Notes under the pieces: model-generated
The model's input: the letters and a program-made list of their open reading frames with translations, nothing else
The model's database searches: none
Told to the model about the DNA's origin: nothing
Shown: piece after piece, positions 1-8,795 of the stretch
How the letters are laid out: every line of letters starts with the position of its first letter
Numbering within the stretch: position 1 is the stretch's first letter
Translations under genes and position numbers: made by a program
Source: Richelia sp. CSU_2_1
GTDB taxonomy: Bacteria; Cyanobacteriota; Cyanobacteriia; Cyanobacteriales; Microcoleaceae
Direction: 5' to 3'
Length of the DNA: 43,998 nucleotides
Assembly (NCBI GenBank): GCA_012034575.1
Contig: JAAUPF010000037.1
Span: 1-43,998, forward strand

Positions 1-2
1 AC

Positions 3-38
3 CTCGTTGAGCAAGCTCGCATTGAGTTCGGGCAATGA
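3..38 (+). CDS. possible 3' end of an upstream gene (partial)
   Basis: One frame is open from the left edge and ends with the residues LVEQARIEFGQ and a TGA at 36-38, which looks like a natural protein C-terminus. Another frame is also open to the TGA at 94-96, so the choice is uncertain. Too little is present to name a product. The remaining gap before tpiA would hold its promoter. Confidence 0.25.
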   Translation, partial: LVEQARIEFGQ

Positions 39-113
39 GGGGATCGAAATGTACCCTAAAGCCTTAGACTATAGAATGCGTTTCTTAATGTTCTGAAGTC
101 TACTGAGTCACCC

Positions 114-839
114 GTGCGCAAAATAGTAATCGCTGGAAACTGGAAAATGTACAAGACTAGGGCTGAATCCCTAGAATTTCTGCAAGGCTTCATGTCTTGC
201 CTGACGGAAACCCCAGAGGAACGGGAAGTGGTGCTGTGCACTCCCTTTACTGACTTGGCCGTTTTATCGAAGAATTTGCACGGCAGCCGGGTGCGACTGG
301 GCGCTCAGAACGTTCACTGGCAGGAGTCGGGAGCTTTTACTGGGGAAATTTCCGGTCCGATGCTGACGGAACTTGGCGTTCGCTACGTGATTGTCGGCCA
401 CAGCGAGCGCCGTCAATATTTTGGGGAAACTGACGAAACTGTGAATTTGCGGCTGAAAGCGGCTCAAAAATACGGTTTAATTCCGATTCTGTGTGTCGGG
501 GAAACCAAGCAGCAGCGAGATGCTGGGGAAACTGAAGCTCATATTTTTTCGCAGTTAGAAAAAGATTTGGTTGGTGTTGACCAGCAGAATTTGGTAGTTG
601 CTTACGAGCCGATTTGGGCGATTGGAACTGGGGATACTTGCGAAACGAAGGAAGCTAACCGAGTTATCGGTTTGATTCGCGGTAAATTGAGCAATCCCGG
701 TGTGCCGATTCAGTACGGCGGCTCTGTTAAACCGGACAATATTGATGAAATCATGGCTCAGCCAGAAATTGATGGCGCTCTCGTCGGCGGTGCTAGTTTG
801 GAACCGGGGAGTTTCGATCGAATTGTCAATTACAAATAA
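114..839 (+). CDS. tpiA: triosephosphate isomerase
   Basis: Interconverts dihydroxyacetone phosphate and glyceraldehyde 3-phosphate in the Calvin cycle and glycolysis, in the cytosol. The 241 residues match the usual TIM-barrel length. The N-terminal GNWKMYK places the phosphate/substrate residues Asn9 and Lys11. VGHSERR contains the electrophile His96, [11 protein letters not shown] contains the catalytic base Glu165, and YGGSVKPDN near the end is the phosphate-binding loop. All catalytic positions are present, so the enzyme should be active. The start codon is GTG, giving [12 protein letters not shown], which is the family's usual start. A heptamer repeat follows the stop directly. Confidence 0.97.
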   Translation: MRKIVIAGNWKMYKTRAESLEFLQGFMSCLTETPEEREVVLCTPFTDLAVLSKNLHGSRVRLGAQNVHWQESGAFTGEISGPMLTELGVRYVIVGHSERRQYFGETDETVNLRLKAAQKYGLIPILCVGETKQQRDAGETEAHIFSQLEKDLVGVDQQNLVVAYEPIWAIGTGDTCETKEANRVIGLIRGKLSNPGVPIQYGGSVKPDNIDEIMAQPEIDGALVGGASLEPGSFDRIVNYK

Positions 840-842
840 GTA

Positions 843-873
843 GAAGGAAGAAGGAAGAAGGAAGAAGGAAGAA
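843..873. repeat. GAAGGAA heptamer STRR
   Basis: Four-plus tandem copies of GAAGGAA lie directly after the tpiA stop codon. The same heptamer recurs at 12505-12546, 24501-24545 and, in reverse complement, 34118-34140. It belongs to the short tandemly repeated repetitive class known from filamentous cyanobacteria. Confidence 0.9.
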
Positions 874-948
874 TAACGATCTAGAAGCTTTTGGGTGATT
901 CGGATCTTGCATTATTGCTAATTGGTGGTTGTAAGGGAAGTTTTGATA

Positions 949-1527
949 TTGAAGAACGAAAATCTGTACCAGTTACCCCAAAATCTTCCCGTACCAGTCG
1001 ATGATGGGGCAGCTAATCACCTTTTGGGCTTGCAACTTCCTTCAATTTCATTGATGTCAACGACGGGAATTCTTGTAGATTTAGCAAGCATTTCTGGAAG
1101 GACTGTTGTATATTGCTATCCACTCACTGGCAGGCCTGATGCTGAGTTGCCACAAGGTTGGAATGAGATTGTCGGGGCTAGAGGATGTACGCCTCAAGCT
1201 TGTGCATTTCGAGATTGTTACCGAGAGTTACAAGCACTTGGTGCAGCGTGTTTTGGTTTGAGCGCGCAAAGTACCGAATACCAGCAAGAGGCTGTTCGGC
1301 GGCTGCACCTTCCCTTTGAATTGTTGAGCGATTCACGGCTAATGTTTGCGAAAGCTGTGGGATTGCCTACCTTTGAAGTTGAGTCGATGACTTTGATTAA
1401 AAGGCTGACACTAATTGTTGAGAACGGGTGTATTGAAAAGGTATTTTATCCGGTATTTCCGCCCGATCGCAATGCGGAACAAGTTATAGATTGGCTTTCT
1501 CAAAACACGCGAAATAGAGCCAAATAA
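949..1527 (+). CDS. peroxiredoxin (AhpC/TSA, PrxQ/Bcp-like)
   Basis: Thiol peroxidase of the AhpC/TSA superfamily, expected to reduce hydrogen peroxide or alkyl hydroperoxides using thioredoxin. The motif ARGCTPQACAFRD contains a peroxidatic Cys and a second Cys five residues later, the PrxQ/Bcp arrangement. An active-site Arg and the LLSDS segment follow, as in the family. No ATG lies near the N-terminus. The frame is open from a TTG at 922, but TTG at 949 gives an N-terminus starting MKNENLYQ and has a purine-rich AAGGGAAG about 8 bases upstream, so I prefer it. The N-terminal extension of about 35 residues before the redoxin fold is of unknown role. Monocistronic as far as can be seen. Confidence 0.85.
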   Translation: MKNENLYQLPQNLPVPVDDGAANHLLGLQLPSISLMSTTGILVDLASISGRTVVYCYPLTGRPDAELPQGWNEIVGARGCTPQACAFRDCYRELQALGAACFGLSAQSTEYQQEAVRRLHLPFELLSDSRLMFAKAVGLPTFEVESMTLIKRLTLIVENGCIEKVFYPVFPPDRNAEQVIDWLSQNTRNRAK

Positions 1528-1671
1528 TATGATGTTCGATCGATCGCCTATTATTAAGGGAATTGAGTTAGAATTGACTGTTGATAAAGTTTTTAGTTGG
1601 TTGAGTTGTGGTTGAGCAGCAAGTAAGGAATTAAGACTCAAATCTCTGGGTTTCGGCAAAATATTGTCGCG

Positions 1672-1719
1672 AAAAACCCGGTCTCTGCCTGTACTAAGAC
1701 TCAAAGAAACCGGGTTTTT
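1672..1719. repeat. ACCCGGT/ACCGGGT hairpin of a dispersed repeat family
   Basis: Arms AAAAACCCGGT (1672-1682) and ACCGGGTTTTT (1709-1719) can pair, and the second arm ends in a T-run. It could therefore terminate transcription from the peroxiredoxin gene. A second member with the same AGAAACCGGGTTTTTT arm lies at 35722-35784 in front of the PP2C gene, so this is a dispersed repeat rather than a gene-specific terminator. Confidence 0.6.
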
Positions 1720-1811
1720 TACCGAATTTGCGGGTGGCAATAAAATCGATTTTTAGCTGGTTGCGTTTGCTAAACAGCGATTTTATGCGCTACAAAACAT
1801 CGAATTGCTGT

Positions 1812-2144
1812 TTAAACCAGGCGGAAAATAAAAGGGTAGCGATAAGGTTGGTTCGGATCTTGTAAAATGTGGAGGACAGCCATTATTGTCAGTCCCCAGT
1901 GCAGCACGAAACCGATGAAACCAGCCAAACCAAATGTCACAAAAGATAGCGGAACCAAAATTAGACCGTAGAACCAGACATTAAAGTGAAAATTGATCGC
2001 TTCCTTGGCATTGTCTTTAACAACGGGGTCATCTGATACTAACAATACAGCGATCGGCACTCCGATCGAAAACAGCAGCGTGCTCAAAAAAATAGCCCCG
2101 TGGCACAGCAGTGATAGTAGCTTCCGCTTGTCGGAGTCGTACAT
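1812..2144 (-). CDS. DUF4870 (Tic20-like) small membrane protein
   Basis: A 110-residue integral membrane protein with a charged N-terminus (MYDSDKRKLLSLLCHGA) followed by three hydrophobic segments, at roughly residues 15-35, 55-75 and 78-95. The conserved pattern, with NAKEAINFHFN between the first two helices, is that of the DUF4870 family, which is related in fold to chloroplast Tic20. Its function in bacteria is not established. It is convergent with the peroxiredoxin gene and divergent from prfC. The start is ATG, with GGAA a few bases upstream. Confidence 0.85.
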   Translation of the reverse strand: MYDSDKRKLLSLLCHGAIFLSTLLFSIGVPIAVLLVSDDPVVKDNAKEAINFHFNVWFYGLILVPLSFVTFGLAGFIGFVLHWGLTIMAVLHILQDPNQPYRYPFIFRLV

Positions 2145-2314
2145 ATTTTTTTCCTTGACTGTTGGCTATAAGTTTACCTTTATTTGCAACTTTAGCACAG
2201 GCTATAATAGCGCTGGAGTAAAGATTTCCGTACTTCCTGCTATTTAAAATCTAAATTCTCCGCTGTAGCGCAGGGTATAATGGCGATCGAGTGAGGATTT
2301 CCCTACTTCATTCT

Positions 2315-2341
2315 AAAATCTAAAATCTAAAATCTAAAATC
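2315..2341. repeat. AAATCTA heptamer STRR
   Basis: About four tandem copies of the heptamer AAATCTA end two bases before the prfC start codon, so the usual ribosome-binding position is occupied by repeat. The same heptamer occurs at 17517-17546 next to the menC stop codon, with a degenerate version near 8612-8650. Confidence 0.8.
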
Positions 2342-2343
2342 GG

Positions 2344-3972
2344 ATGGCAACTGAACTCGAAACTGAACTGCAAACTGCTGTCGATCGGCGGCGCAATTTT
2401 GCAATTATCTCACACCCCGACGCGGGCAAGACTACTTTAACAGAAAAACTGCTGCTGTACGGAGGTGCAATTCACGAAGCCGGTTCGGTGAAGGCGCGGC
2501 GGGCTCAACGTCACGCTACTTCTGATTGGATGGCGATGGAACAGCAGCGGGGAATTTCGATTACTTCTACTGTGTTGCAGTTTGAGTATAAAAAATATCA
2601 CATTAATCTGTTGGATACTCCGGGACACCAAGATTTTAGTGAAGATACTTATCGCACTTTGGCTGCTGCTGATAATGCGGTGATGTTGGAGGATGCTGCT
2701 AAGGGTTTGGAACCGCAAACTCGCAAGTTATTTGAAGTTTGTAAGTTGCGAAGTTTGCCGATATTTACTTTCTTTAATAAGCTCGATCGCCCCGGTAGAG
2801 AACCTCTGGATTTGTTGGATGAAATCGAGAAAGAATTGGGCTTGCAAACTTATCCGGTGAATTGGCCGATCGGGACGGGCGATCGATTTAAAGGTGTATT
2901 CGATCGCAGGGGCAGAAAAATTCATTTATTCGAGCGCAGCGGACACGGTTCTCGCGCTGCTGTGGATACGGTAATTGAATTAGGAGATCCGCGCATTGAG
3001 GATTTGTTAGAACAAGACCTTTACTATCAATTGAAAGAGGATTTGGAACTACTGGATGAGTTGGGAACCGAACTCGATTTAGATTTAGTTCGGGCTGGAA
3101 AAATGACTCCGGTTTTCTTCGGCAGCGCGATGAGCAATTTTGGGGTCGAGTTGTTTTTGGATGCGTTTTTAGACTACGCAATGCACCCGATCGCCCGCAA
3201 ATCCAGCGCGGGAGAATTGCCGCCAACCTACGAAGATTTTAGCGGTTTTGTATTTAAATTGCAAGCGAATATGGACCCGAAACACCGCGATCGAGTGGCT
3301 TTTATTCGGGTGTGTACGGGCAAGTTTGAAAAGGATATGACTGTCAGTCACGCTCGCACTGGTAAAACGGTACGTTTGTCAAGACCGCAAAAATTATTCG
3401 CTCAGGATCGGGAGTCGATCGAGACTGCTTATCCGGGCGACGTGATCGGTTTGAACAATCCGGGAGTATTCGCGATCGGGGATACAATTTTCACAGGTCA
3501 AAAGCTGGAATATGAAGGAATTCCCTGTTTTTCACCGGAACTTTTTGCGTATTTGCGAAATCCGAATCCTTCCAAATTCAAGCAGTTTCGCAAGGGCGTT
3601 TCCGAGTTGCAGGAAGAAGGCGCAGTGCAAATCATGTATTCCGTGGATGAAGCGAAACGCGAACCGATTTTAGCTGCTGTCGGACAGTTACAATTTGAGG
3701 TCGTGCAGTTCAGAATGCAGTCGGAATACAATGTAGAAACACTGCTAGATGTCTTGCCTTACAGTGTAGCGCGTTGGGTTGATGGCGGTTGGGATGCGCT
3801 GGCAAAAGTCGGGCGGTTGTTTAATACTGTAACTGTGAAAGATAGTTGGGGACGGCCAGTTTTGCTGTTTAGAAATGAGTGGAATTGCCAGCAGGTAGAA
3901 GGGGAACATCCAGTGTTGAAATTAAATGCGATCGCCCCCGTAGTTTCGGGTATGGCTGTTAGCGTGGATTGA
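2344..3972 (+). CDS. prfC: peptide chain release factor 3 (RF3)
   Basis: GTPase that removes RF1/RF2 from the ribosome after peptide release. The 542 residues fit the family. The G1 P-loop [11 protein letters not shown] is at residues 23-33, with switch regions RGISITST and [13 protein letters not shown]. The NKLD specificity motif sits in [13 protein letters not shown]. Domains 2 and 3 follow ([21 protein letters not shown], typical RF3). The ATG start at 2344 lies immediately after an AAATCTA repeat run and no strong Shine-Dalgarno is visible. No defects seen. Confidence 0.96.
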   Translation: MATELETELQTAVDRRRNFAIISHPDAGKTTLTEKLLLYGGAIHEAGSVKARRAQRHATSDWMAMEQQRGISITSTVLQFEYKKYHINLLDTPGHQDFSEDTYRTLAAADNAVMLEDAAKGLEPQTRKLFEVCKLRSLPIFTFFNKLDRPGREPLDLLDEIEKELGLQTYPVNWPIGTGDRFKGVFDRRGRKIHLFERSGHGSRAAVDTVIELGDPRIEDLLEQDLYYQLKEDLELLDELGTELDLDLVRAGKMTPVFFGSAMSNFGVELFLDAFLDYAMHPIARKSSAGELPPTYEDFSGFVFKLQANMDPKHRDRVAFIRVCTGKFEKDMTVSHARTGKTVRLSRPQKLFAQDRESIETAYPGDVIGLNNPGVFAIGDTIFTGQKLEYEGIPCFSPELFAYLRNPNPSKFKQFRKGVSELQEEGAVQIMYSVDEAKREPILAAVGQLQFEVVQFRMQSEYNVETLLDVLPYSVARWVDGGWDALAKVGRLFNTVTVKDSWGRPVLLFRNEWNCQQVEGEHPVLKLNAIAPVVSGMAVSVD

Positions 3973-3999
3973 TTAAACAGTTGAGATTTATAGTAGGAA

Positions 4000-4259
4000 A
4001 TCGCAGTTTGTGCAGCCACAGAACACAACAGTGTTGTGTCCCTACAGGTAATTTATTTTATCGTTTGTAGGGACACGGCACTGCCGTGTCCGGGAAGGAA
4101 ATTGAGATGGCAATTAACTGTGGTGCTTGGGAAAAATCGACCTATCAGTTCACTAAAAAATCGCAGTTTCCACAGTCAAAGGACACAACAGTGTTGTGTC
4201 CCTACAGATAATCTATTTTATCGTTTGTGGGGACACGGCAGTGCCGTGTCCTGGTAGAA
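4000..4259. repeat. tandem duplication (period 160) of two small palindromes
   Basis: The block starting at 4000 recurs at 4160 with a period of exactly 160 bases over about 120 bases. Each copy holds two perfect or near-perfect hairpins: GGACACAACAGTGTTGTGTCC (first base G in copy 1 is A-flanked and mismatched) and a second of the form GGACACGGCA-TGCCGTGTCC. A related GGACACGGCACTGCCGTGTCC palindrome lies at 18639-18661 near menC. This is a dispersed non-coding palindromic family. The short open frames crossing it are not genes. Confidence 0.85.
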
Positions 4260-4308
4260 AATCGGGCTGGTAATTGACTGTTTTTCGCGCGGTCGATCGA
4301 GAGGCTAG

Positions 4309-4680
4309 TTGACTGTTGTGCCTGCAAACAAGATTCGTACTTTGACACTCTCAGGTCTAAAGACACTGAGATTCTTAAGACATTGCGGTCTTAATATCCC
4401 TATTACTAGGGTTCCTGGGCGCAATCCTGTTGCCAAAAATGGTAGGCTGCTATCAAGAGTCTTTCAACAAGCTCCTCAAGCGTCTAAGGGTCAAGGCCCT
4501 TGGTTTCGCGTCCTGGCCCGCGTACCTTTTTGTGAGTATTAAATACCAGACTTTCCAGCCTGTGTATTCATTCTCATCTTACAGTATAAGGGCTTTCGCC
4601 CTTTTTACACCGCTAAAAATGTTAAGATTCAAGAAAGATTGACGGCGGTTTTAACCGCCCGTGTCGCTTACATCTCATAG
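4309..4680 (+). other. structured non-coding stretch, possible decayed IS200/IS605-type end
   Basis: No convincing protein is encoded here. The stretch contains several local hairpins: GACACTCTCAG with CTGAGA (about 4332-4372), AAGGGCTTTCGCCCTT (about 4588-4603) and GGCGGTTTTAACCGCC (about 4643-4658). It ends in a T/A-rich region. From memory, the block with the TTTACAGTATAAGGGCTTTCGCCC core and the following GTGTCGCTTACATCTCAT resembles sequence found downstream of tnpB in cyanobacterial IS200/IS605 elements. That is recall, not a search result. No tnpA or tnpB is present. Confidence 0.35.
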
Positions 4681-4918
4681 CTTTAGCTGATGAGTTTTCC
4701 GCTTTCCGTCCTTGTTTTATAAAAAACTTTCACTCTTTGCATAAATATTGAAAACAGCCGAAAGATAGATATATAAATTCTACCTCCGATAGAGAGATAT
4801 ATTATTTTGAAGATTTAAAGTAAAAGCTATCCAACACAAACAATTTATTGACGAGGTTAATCTTAAATTTCGCATCGATCGAACATTTACTGACAGCTAA
4901 TTAAAGGAGAAATACATA

Positions 4919-6084
4919 ATGAAAGCTGTTTGCTGGCACGGCGCGAATGACGTGCGGGTAGATAACGTACCCGACCCGACAATTCTCAATCCCCGAGATG
5001 CCATAATCAAAATTACCTCTACAGCAATCTGCGGGTCAGATTTACACCTTTACGATGGCTACATCCCGACAATGCAATCGGGAGATATTATGGGCCACGA
5101 ATTCATGGGGGAAGTTGTTGAAACCGGCAGCGAAGTTAAGAACATAAAAAAGGGCGATCGCGTGGTAGTTCCTTTTGCTATTTCCTGCGGCGGTTGCTTC
5201 TTTTGCAAGCGGGATTTGTGGTCGCTGTGCGACAATTCTAATCCTAAAGGTTGGATGGCAGAAAAAATGTACGGTCACGCACGGCCGGATTGTTTGGTTA
5301 CTCGCATTTAATGGGCGGTTATGCAGGCGGACAAGCTGAATATGCCCGCGTTCCTTTTGCCGATGTCGGCCCTTTAAAGATTCCCGACGGGCTGACTGAC
5401 GAACAAGTTTTGTTCCTTACCGATATCTTTCCTACAGGTTACATGGCTGCTGAAAATTGCAACATTCAACCGGGAGATATTGTTGCGATTTGGGGGTGCG
5501 GGCCAGTAGGACAATTTGCAATTAGAAGCGCGTTGATGTTGGGCGCGGAAAGAGTAATTGCGATCGATCGAGTTCCGGAAAGGTTGCAAATGGCCGCTGC
5601 ATCTGGGGCAGAAATTATCAACTACGAAGAAATTGACGCTGGAGAAGCCCTCAAAGAAATGACGGGAGGACGCGGGCCCGATTCCTGCATCGATGCGGTG
5701 GGAATGGAAGCCCACGGCACCGGTTTAGACGCATTTTACGACAAAGCCAAGCAAGCCGTGCGATTGGAGACCGATCGACCCACCGCCCTCAGACAGGTAC
5801 TCGTGGCTTGTCGCAAAGGCGGTACAGTCTCGATTCCCGGCGTTTACGGCGGTTTTGTGGACAAAGTGCCGTTGGGGGCGGCTTTCAACAAAGGTTTGAC
5901 TCTGAAAATGGGACAAACTCACGTTCACCGCTATTTGCGGCCTTTACTCGATCGCATTCAAAAAGGTGAAATTGATCCTTCATTCGTCATCACTCACCGC
6001 CTGAAATTGGATGAAGCGCCCCACGCTTACGAAACTTTCAAACACAAAAAAGACAACTGCATCAAAGTTGTTCTCAAACCCTAA
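4919..6084 (+). pseudogene. zinc-dependent alcohol/formaldehyde dehydrogenase-like protein, split by a 1-base frameshift
   Basis: Medium-chain zinc alcohol dehydrogenase of the glutathione-independent formaldehyde dehydrogenase-like group, expected to be a cytosolic NAD(P)-linked oxidoreductase. The first frame (4919-5311) has the catalytic zinc residues in AICGSD and GHEF and the structural-zinc cysteines in CGGCFFC...LC. It then runs off into a false tail ([10 protein letters not shown], stop). The second frame (used from about 5287 to 6084) resumes with [17 protein letters not shown] and holds the Rossmann motif [10 protein letters not shown]. Restoring one G in CGGCC at 5282-5287 joins the frames into 388 codons, the normal family length. 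The ATG start has AAAGGAG nine bases upstream. It is either a genuine mutation or an assembly error. Confidence 0.85.
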
Positions 6085-6115
6085 TTCACAATTCACCAAT
6101 TGGGAGAAATACATT

Positions 6116-6325
6116 ATGTTGTTACAAGAACAAGAATCCGGCGACTTGATTGAAATCCTGGATGTCGATGGTTTAGTTAGCCCTGCCAAAAATGAAGTGC
6201 TGGGACGAAATCAAGCAGGTGAAGAAGAACAAGAACCTGCAAAGTTTCACAAGCATAAATTAGTCTTTCCTTCAGGGGAAGTTTTGCCGCGTTGCTGGGT
6301 TGAGGAAAACTACAAAACGAATTAA
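6116..6325 (+). CDS. small conserved cyanobacterial protein (69 aa)
   Basis: The protein begins MLLQEQESGDLIEILDVDG and ends with FPSGEVLPRCWVEENYKTN. The frame is open upstream to 6011, but the ATG at 6116 has GGGAGAAATACATT in front, almost the same leader as the dehydrogenase gene (GGAGAAATACATA). This fixes the start and suggests a common operon. Acidic and soluble, with no known catalytic motif. Proteins of this type have been labelled acetyltransferase in cyanobacterial databases, but I see no acetyltransferase signature and make no functional call. Confidence 0.7.
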   Translation: MLLQEQESGDLIEILDVDGLVSPAKNEVLGRNQAGEEEQEPAKFHKHKLVFPSGEVLPRCWVEENYKTN

Positions 6326-6333
6326 AACCATGC

Positions 6334-6453
6334 TGTAGGTTGGGCGGAGTGAAGCGGAGGGTGAACGAAGAGAAACCCAACATCAAATTTTGTAGTTTTT
6401 CATTCCTTAAGCAAAGAGTTGATGTTGGATTTCGTTCCTCAACCCAACCTACG
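6334..6453. repeat. imperfect inverted repeat with GTAGGTTGGG ends
   Basis: The left arm GTAGGTTGGG...CCCAACATCAA and the right arm TTGATGTTGG...CCCAACCTAC pair across about 120 bases. It sits in the convergent gap between the 69-aa gene and the HD-Pnk locus, where it could act as a two-way terminator. A shorter relative lies at 20823-20852. Confidence 0.75.
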
Positions 6454-6498
6454 TAATTAAATAAATTGAATACACTCTTGTACTCATTTGGCTGAAAT

Positions 6499-7651
6499 CT
6501 ATCTGACAATCCATTCTACTTGATGCGCTTCAGTAATATCGGGAATATCCAAGCGATCGAGCAATTTTTGAATTACAGCTTCGGGTACTGCGGCGGCGCG
6601 CGATCGATTTCTCTTCAATATTTCTGCGATCGGAACTTCGAGGTAAACTATCCGAATGCGCGATCGATAGCTGGCAAAGAAATTAATTAATTGCTGGCGC
6701 ATTTGTTTGGTAGTATTGGTTGCATTCCACACGAAAGAATGTCCCGAGTTCATATATTCCCGCGCTCGACTTTTAGCTGCGACAATGACACTACCGGGGG
6801 TTTCATCGGGAGGAATTTTCATTTCTTGCCGCAACGCATCGAGGGAAATTACCGGGAGATGTGGTAGATTTTCTCTAATCCAATAATCTTTACCACTTCC
6901 TGGCAATCCCGACATTAAAACTACTTCGCATCGCGTATCATCAAAGGCTTCGTAATCGGGATTGCCGCTATCTTTGCGGAAGTAGATAAATCGGCTGTGG
7001 GCTGAGGGAAACTGGCGCACAGAATTGAAGCAGTTATTTTCTTGGCAAAATTCCCGAAACAGTTCTATTTTATCGAGCAATTGCTGCCGATCGCTACACA
7101 GGCGGCCGCGCACGTCTGCTTCGGCTAAAAGTGCGAGGAAATCGCAGCGGACAACTTGACTGGCTTTAATTACCGATTGTTGGGGATTGGGTTTATCTAA
7201 CAGCCAGATAGGTAGGCTGCCTAATTGAACGATCGCGCTTATCATTCGCGAATTTCAAAGGGTACTGGCGGAACTAATGCTGATAAGATTTGCCTTGCCA
7301 TTCTCGCACCTTGGCGGCCGTGACCTTTGGAACTAATTCTACCATTTCTTCGATTTTTGTAAAGGCAGGTTTGGCAACATCGTGCAGCAAAGCGGCTGCA
7401 AAAACGATCGATCGATCTTGCTGGGAAAGCTGCTGCCAATTTGGGGATGATACTAAAGCTTCGCAGACCATTTTAGTGTGAATTAAAACATCTCCTTCCG
7501 CGTGATAAATCGGGTCTTGCTGGCAGCCTTTGAGGTTGTTGAACCAATCGAAATGTGTTTGAATTTTGTCCCAGTCGATCGATCGATTCGGCGCATCGGG
7601 ACAAAAAGGAAAAGTCCAAGTTGTGGTATCATCTGATAATAAAGCATTCAT
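6499..7651 (-). pseudogene. HD-Pnk RNA/DNA end-healing enzyme, broken by two 1-base losses
   Basis: Bifunctional end-healing protein: an N-terminal HD 2',3'-phosphoesterase and a C-terminal P-loop 5'-OH polynucleotide kinase, the architecture called HD-Pnk in Runella slithyformis. The HD part starts at 7651 and shows YHAEGDV and LLHDVAKPAF (His90-Asp91). The kinase part (7245-6499) shows the P-loop MSGLPGSGKD and the Arg-rich lid KRNRSRAAAVPE. The frame is lost near 7345-7347 (an A run on the coding strand). It continues in another frame (NGRISSKGHGRQGARMARQ) and stops at 7242, where the kinase frame takes over at an overlapping ATGA. Adding one A at each point gives exactly 385 codons with the stop. 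The second junction could instead be natural stop-start coupling. It follows an RNA ligase gene on the same strand. Confidence 0.8.
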
Positions 7652-7719
7652 AATTTCACCTGTTTATGAGTAACGCGCGCAACGCGCGCCTGCATTCTTA
7701 AGTCCGCGGAGGCGGACTT

Positions 7720-7812
7720 TGTTTTTGTAGACGCGGTTTCCACCCCCGAGTTTTTTTGTAGACGCGGTTTCAACCGCCGAGTTTCTTTGTAGACGCGGTT
7801 TCAACCGCCGAG
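7720..7812. repeat. three tandem 31-bp repeats
   Basis: Copies at 7720-7750, 7751-7781 and 7782-7812 share TTTGTAGACGCGGTTTC followed by AACCGCCGAG. The last two are nearly identical and the first is diverged. GCGGTTTCAACCGC within each copy is a small palindrome. A further hairpin AAGTCCGC-GCGGACTT lies just before at about 7699-7719. The block separates the RNA ligase gene from the HD-Pnk gene in the direction of transcription. Confidence 0.9.
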
Positions 7813-7823
7813 TTCGATCGAAT

Positions 7824-8609
7824 TCATATAAAATCAAATATATCTACATCTTGACGCAAAAGATTCGGGACGATCGGGCGATTTAACCAATGTCCTTCTG
7901 CATTTTTAATCGCAGTCAAAAAACTAGAGCGCACGTACTTGTAACGCGCTTTAACAAAGCCATCTGCTTCTACTTTAATATACAAACCCTCCACAATCTC
8001 GCTCTTGTCAGTTTCTTTCAAACACCGTTCTTCATCCAAACCCAATTCGCGACAATGCGATCGCAACCGATCCAAATGTCCGGGGCTGATAAAATTGGAA
8101 TTGCCCATCAATTGCATCATTTGCTTCGGCGACTTCAGCACTCCCTCAAACAAAACCGGAACCGAAACTAACGGCAATCCAGCTAGCAGTTGGCGGCGGG
8201 ATTCCGTGCTCAAAAACTGGCGATTTTCTAAATCTAACACATCGAATTCCATGAAATAATGAGGCAGCAAATCGTAAAAAACAGTATGTTTGGCATACAA
8301 CCATTCGCCGTAAAGAATGTAGCGGTGTTTCAGCACTTCCCACAGCAAACCGCTGAGACTGAAAGCCCACTGTTTGAACAAGGTAAAATGTTTTTCTCGC
8401 GGCCCGCCGGTGAGATAGTGACCGCGACTTTGCAACAGCATTTCTCCGTCAGGTGCGAAGCTGATGGCGGCATTAGCACCGTCTACTTTTTCTTCTATAA
8501 TTAAAGGGCGATCGCAAATAGCATTAAACGACACGCTGTCGAGATCTTCGTCTCCCGGTTGGAATCGCGAACCTTCGATATGATATGTTCTCGGATATTT
8601 AACAATCAT
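7824..8609 (-). CDS. RNA ligase (Rnl2-like, ATP-dependent nucleotidyltransferase fold)
   Basis: A 261-residue protein with the covalent nucleotidyltransferase motifs in order. Motif I is EEKVDGANAAI, with Lys41 as the expected AMP-accepting lysine. YGEWLYAKHT is motif III-like, EGLYIKVE is motif IV and VKARYKYVR is motif V. Such ligases join 3'-OH and 5'-phosphate RNA ends after end healing. It is upstream of, and on the same strand as, the HD-Pnk locus, so ligase plus end-healing enzyme form a plausible RNA-repair pair in the cytosol. The natural substrate cannot be read from sequence. Start ATG at 8609, near a degenerate AAATCTA-type repeat. Confidence 0.85.
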   Translation of the reverse strand: MIVKYPRTYHIEGSRFQPGDEDLDSVSFNAICDRPLIIEEKVDGANAAISFAPDGEMLLQSRGHYLTGGPREKHFTLFKQWAFSLSGLLWEVLKHRYILYGEWLYAKHTVFYDLLPHYFMEFDVLDLENRQFLSTESRRQLLAGLPLVSVPVLFEGVLKSPKQMMQLMGNSNFISPGHLDRLRSHCRELGLDEERCLKETDKSEIVEGLYIKVEADGFVKARYKYVRSSFLTAIKNAEGHWLNRPIVPNLLRQDVDIFDFI

Positions 8610-8795
8610 GCGATTTTGGATTTTGGATTTTAGATTGTAATTTAAGATTTTAGATGGGAGATTTTCAGAACTTCCGTAGAAAGTTTCGATCGCACTTGGA
8701 TGTTTTAAGAAATTGCTTGGATATTTTCGATCGCAGGAGCGACCTATTTATCCCTTTAACCATTATAATGTAATTATCATAAAGGAGCGTGTAAT

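Noticed and set aside
1411..1740. 109-aa minus-strand open frame overlapping the peroxiredoxin gene end
   Set aside because: Runs through the ACCGGGT hairpin repeat and opposes a clear gene.
4036..4642. Several overlapping short open frames
   Set aside because: They are translations of palindromic repeats and hairpins, with no protein-like pattern.
7720..7812. 31-bp repeats considered as a mini CRISPR
   Set aside because: Units are directly adjoining with no spacers.
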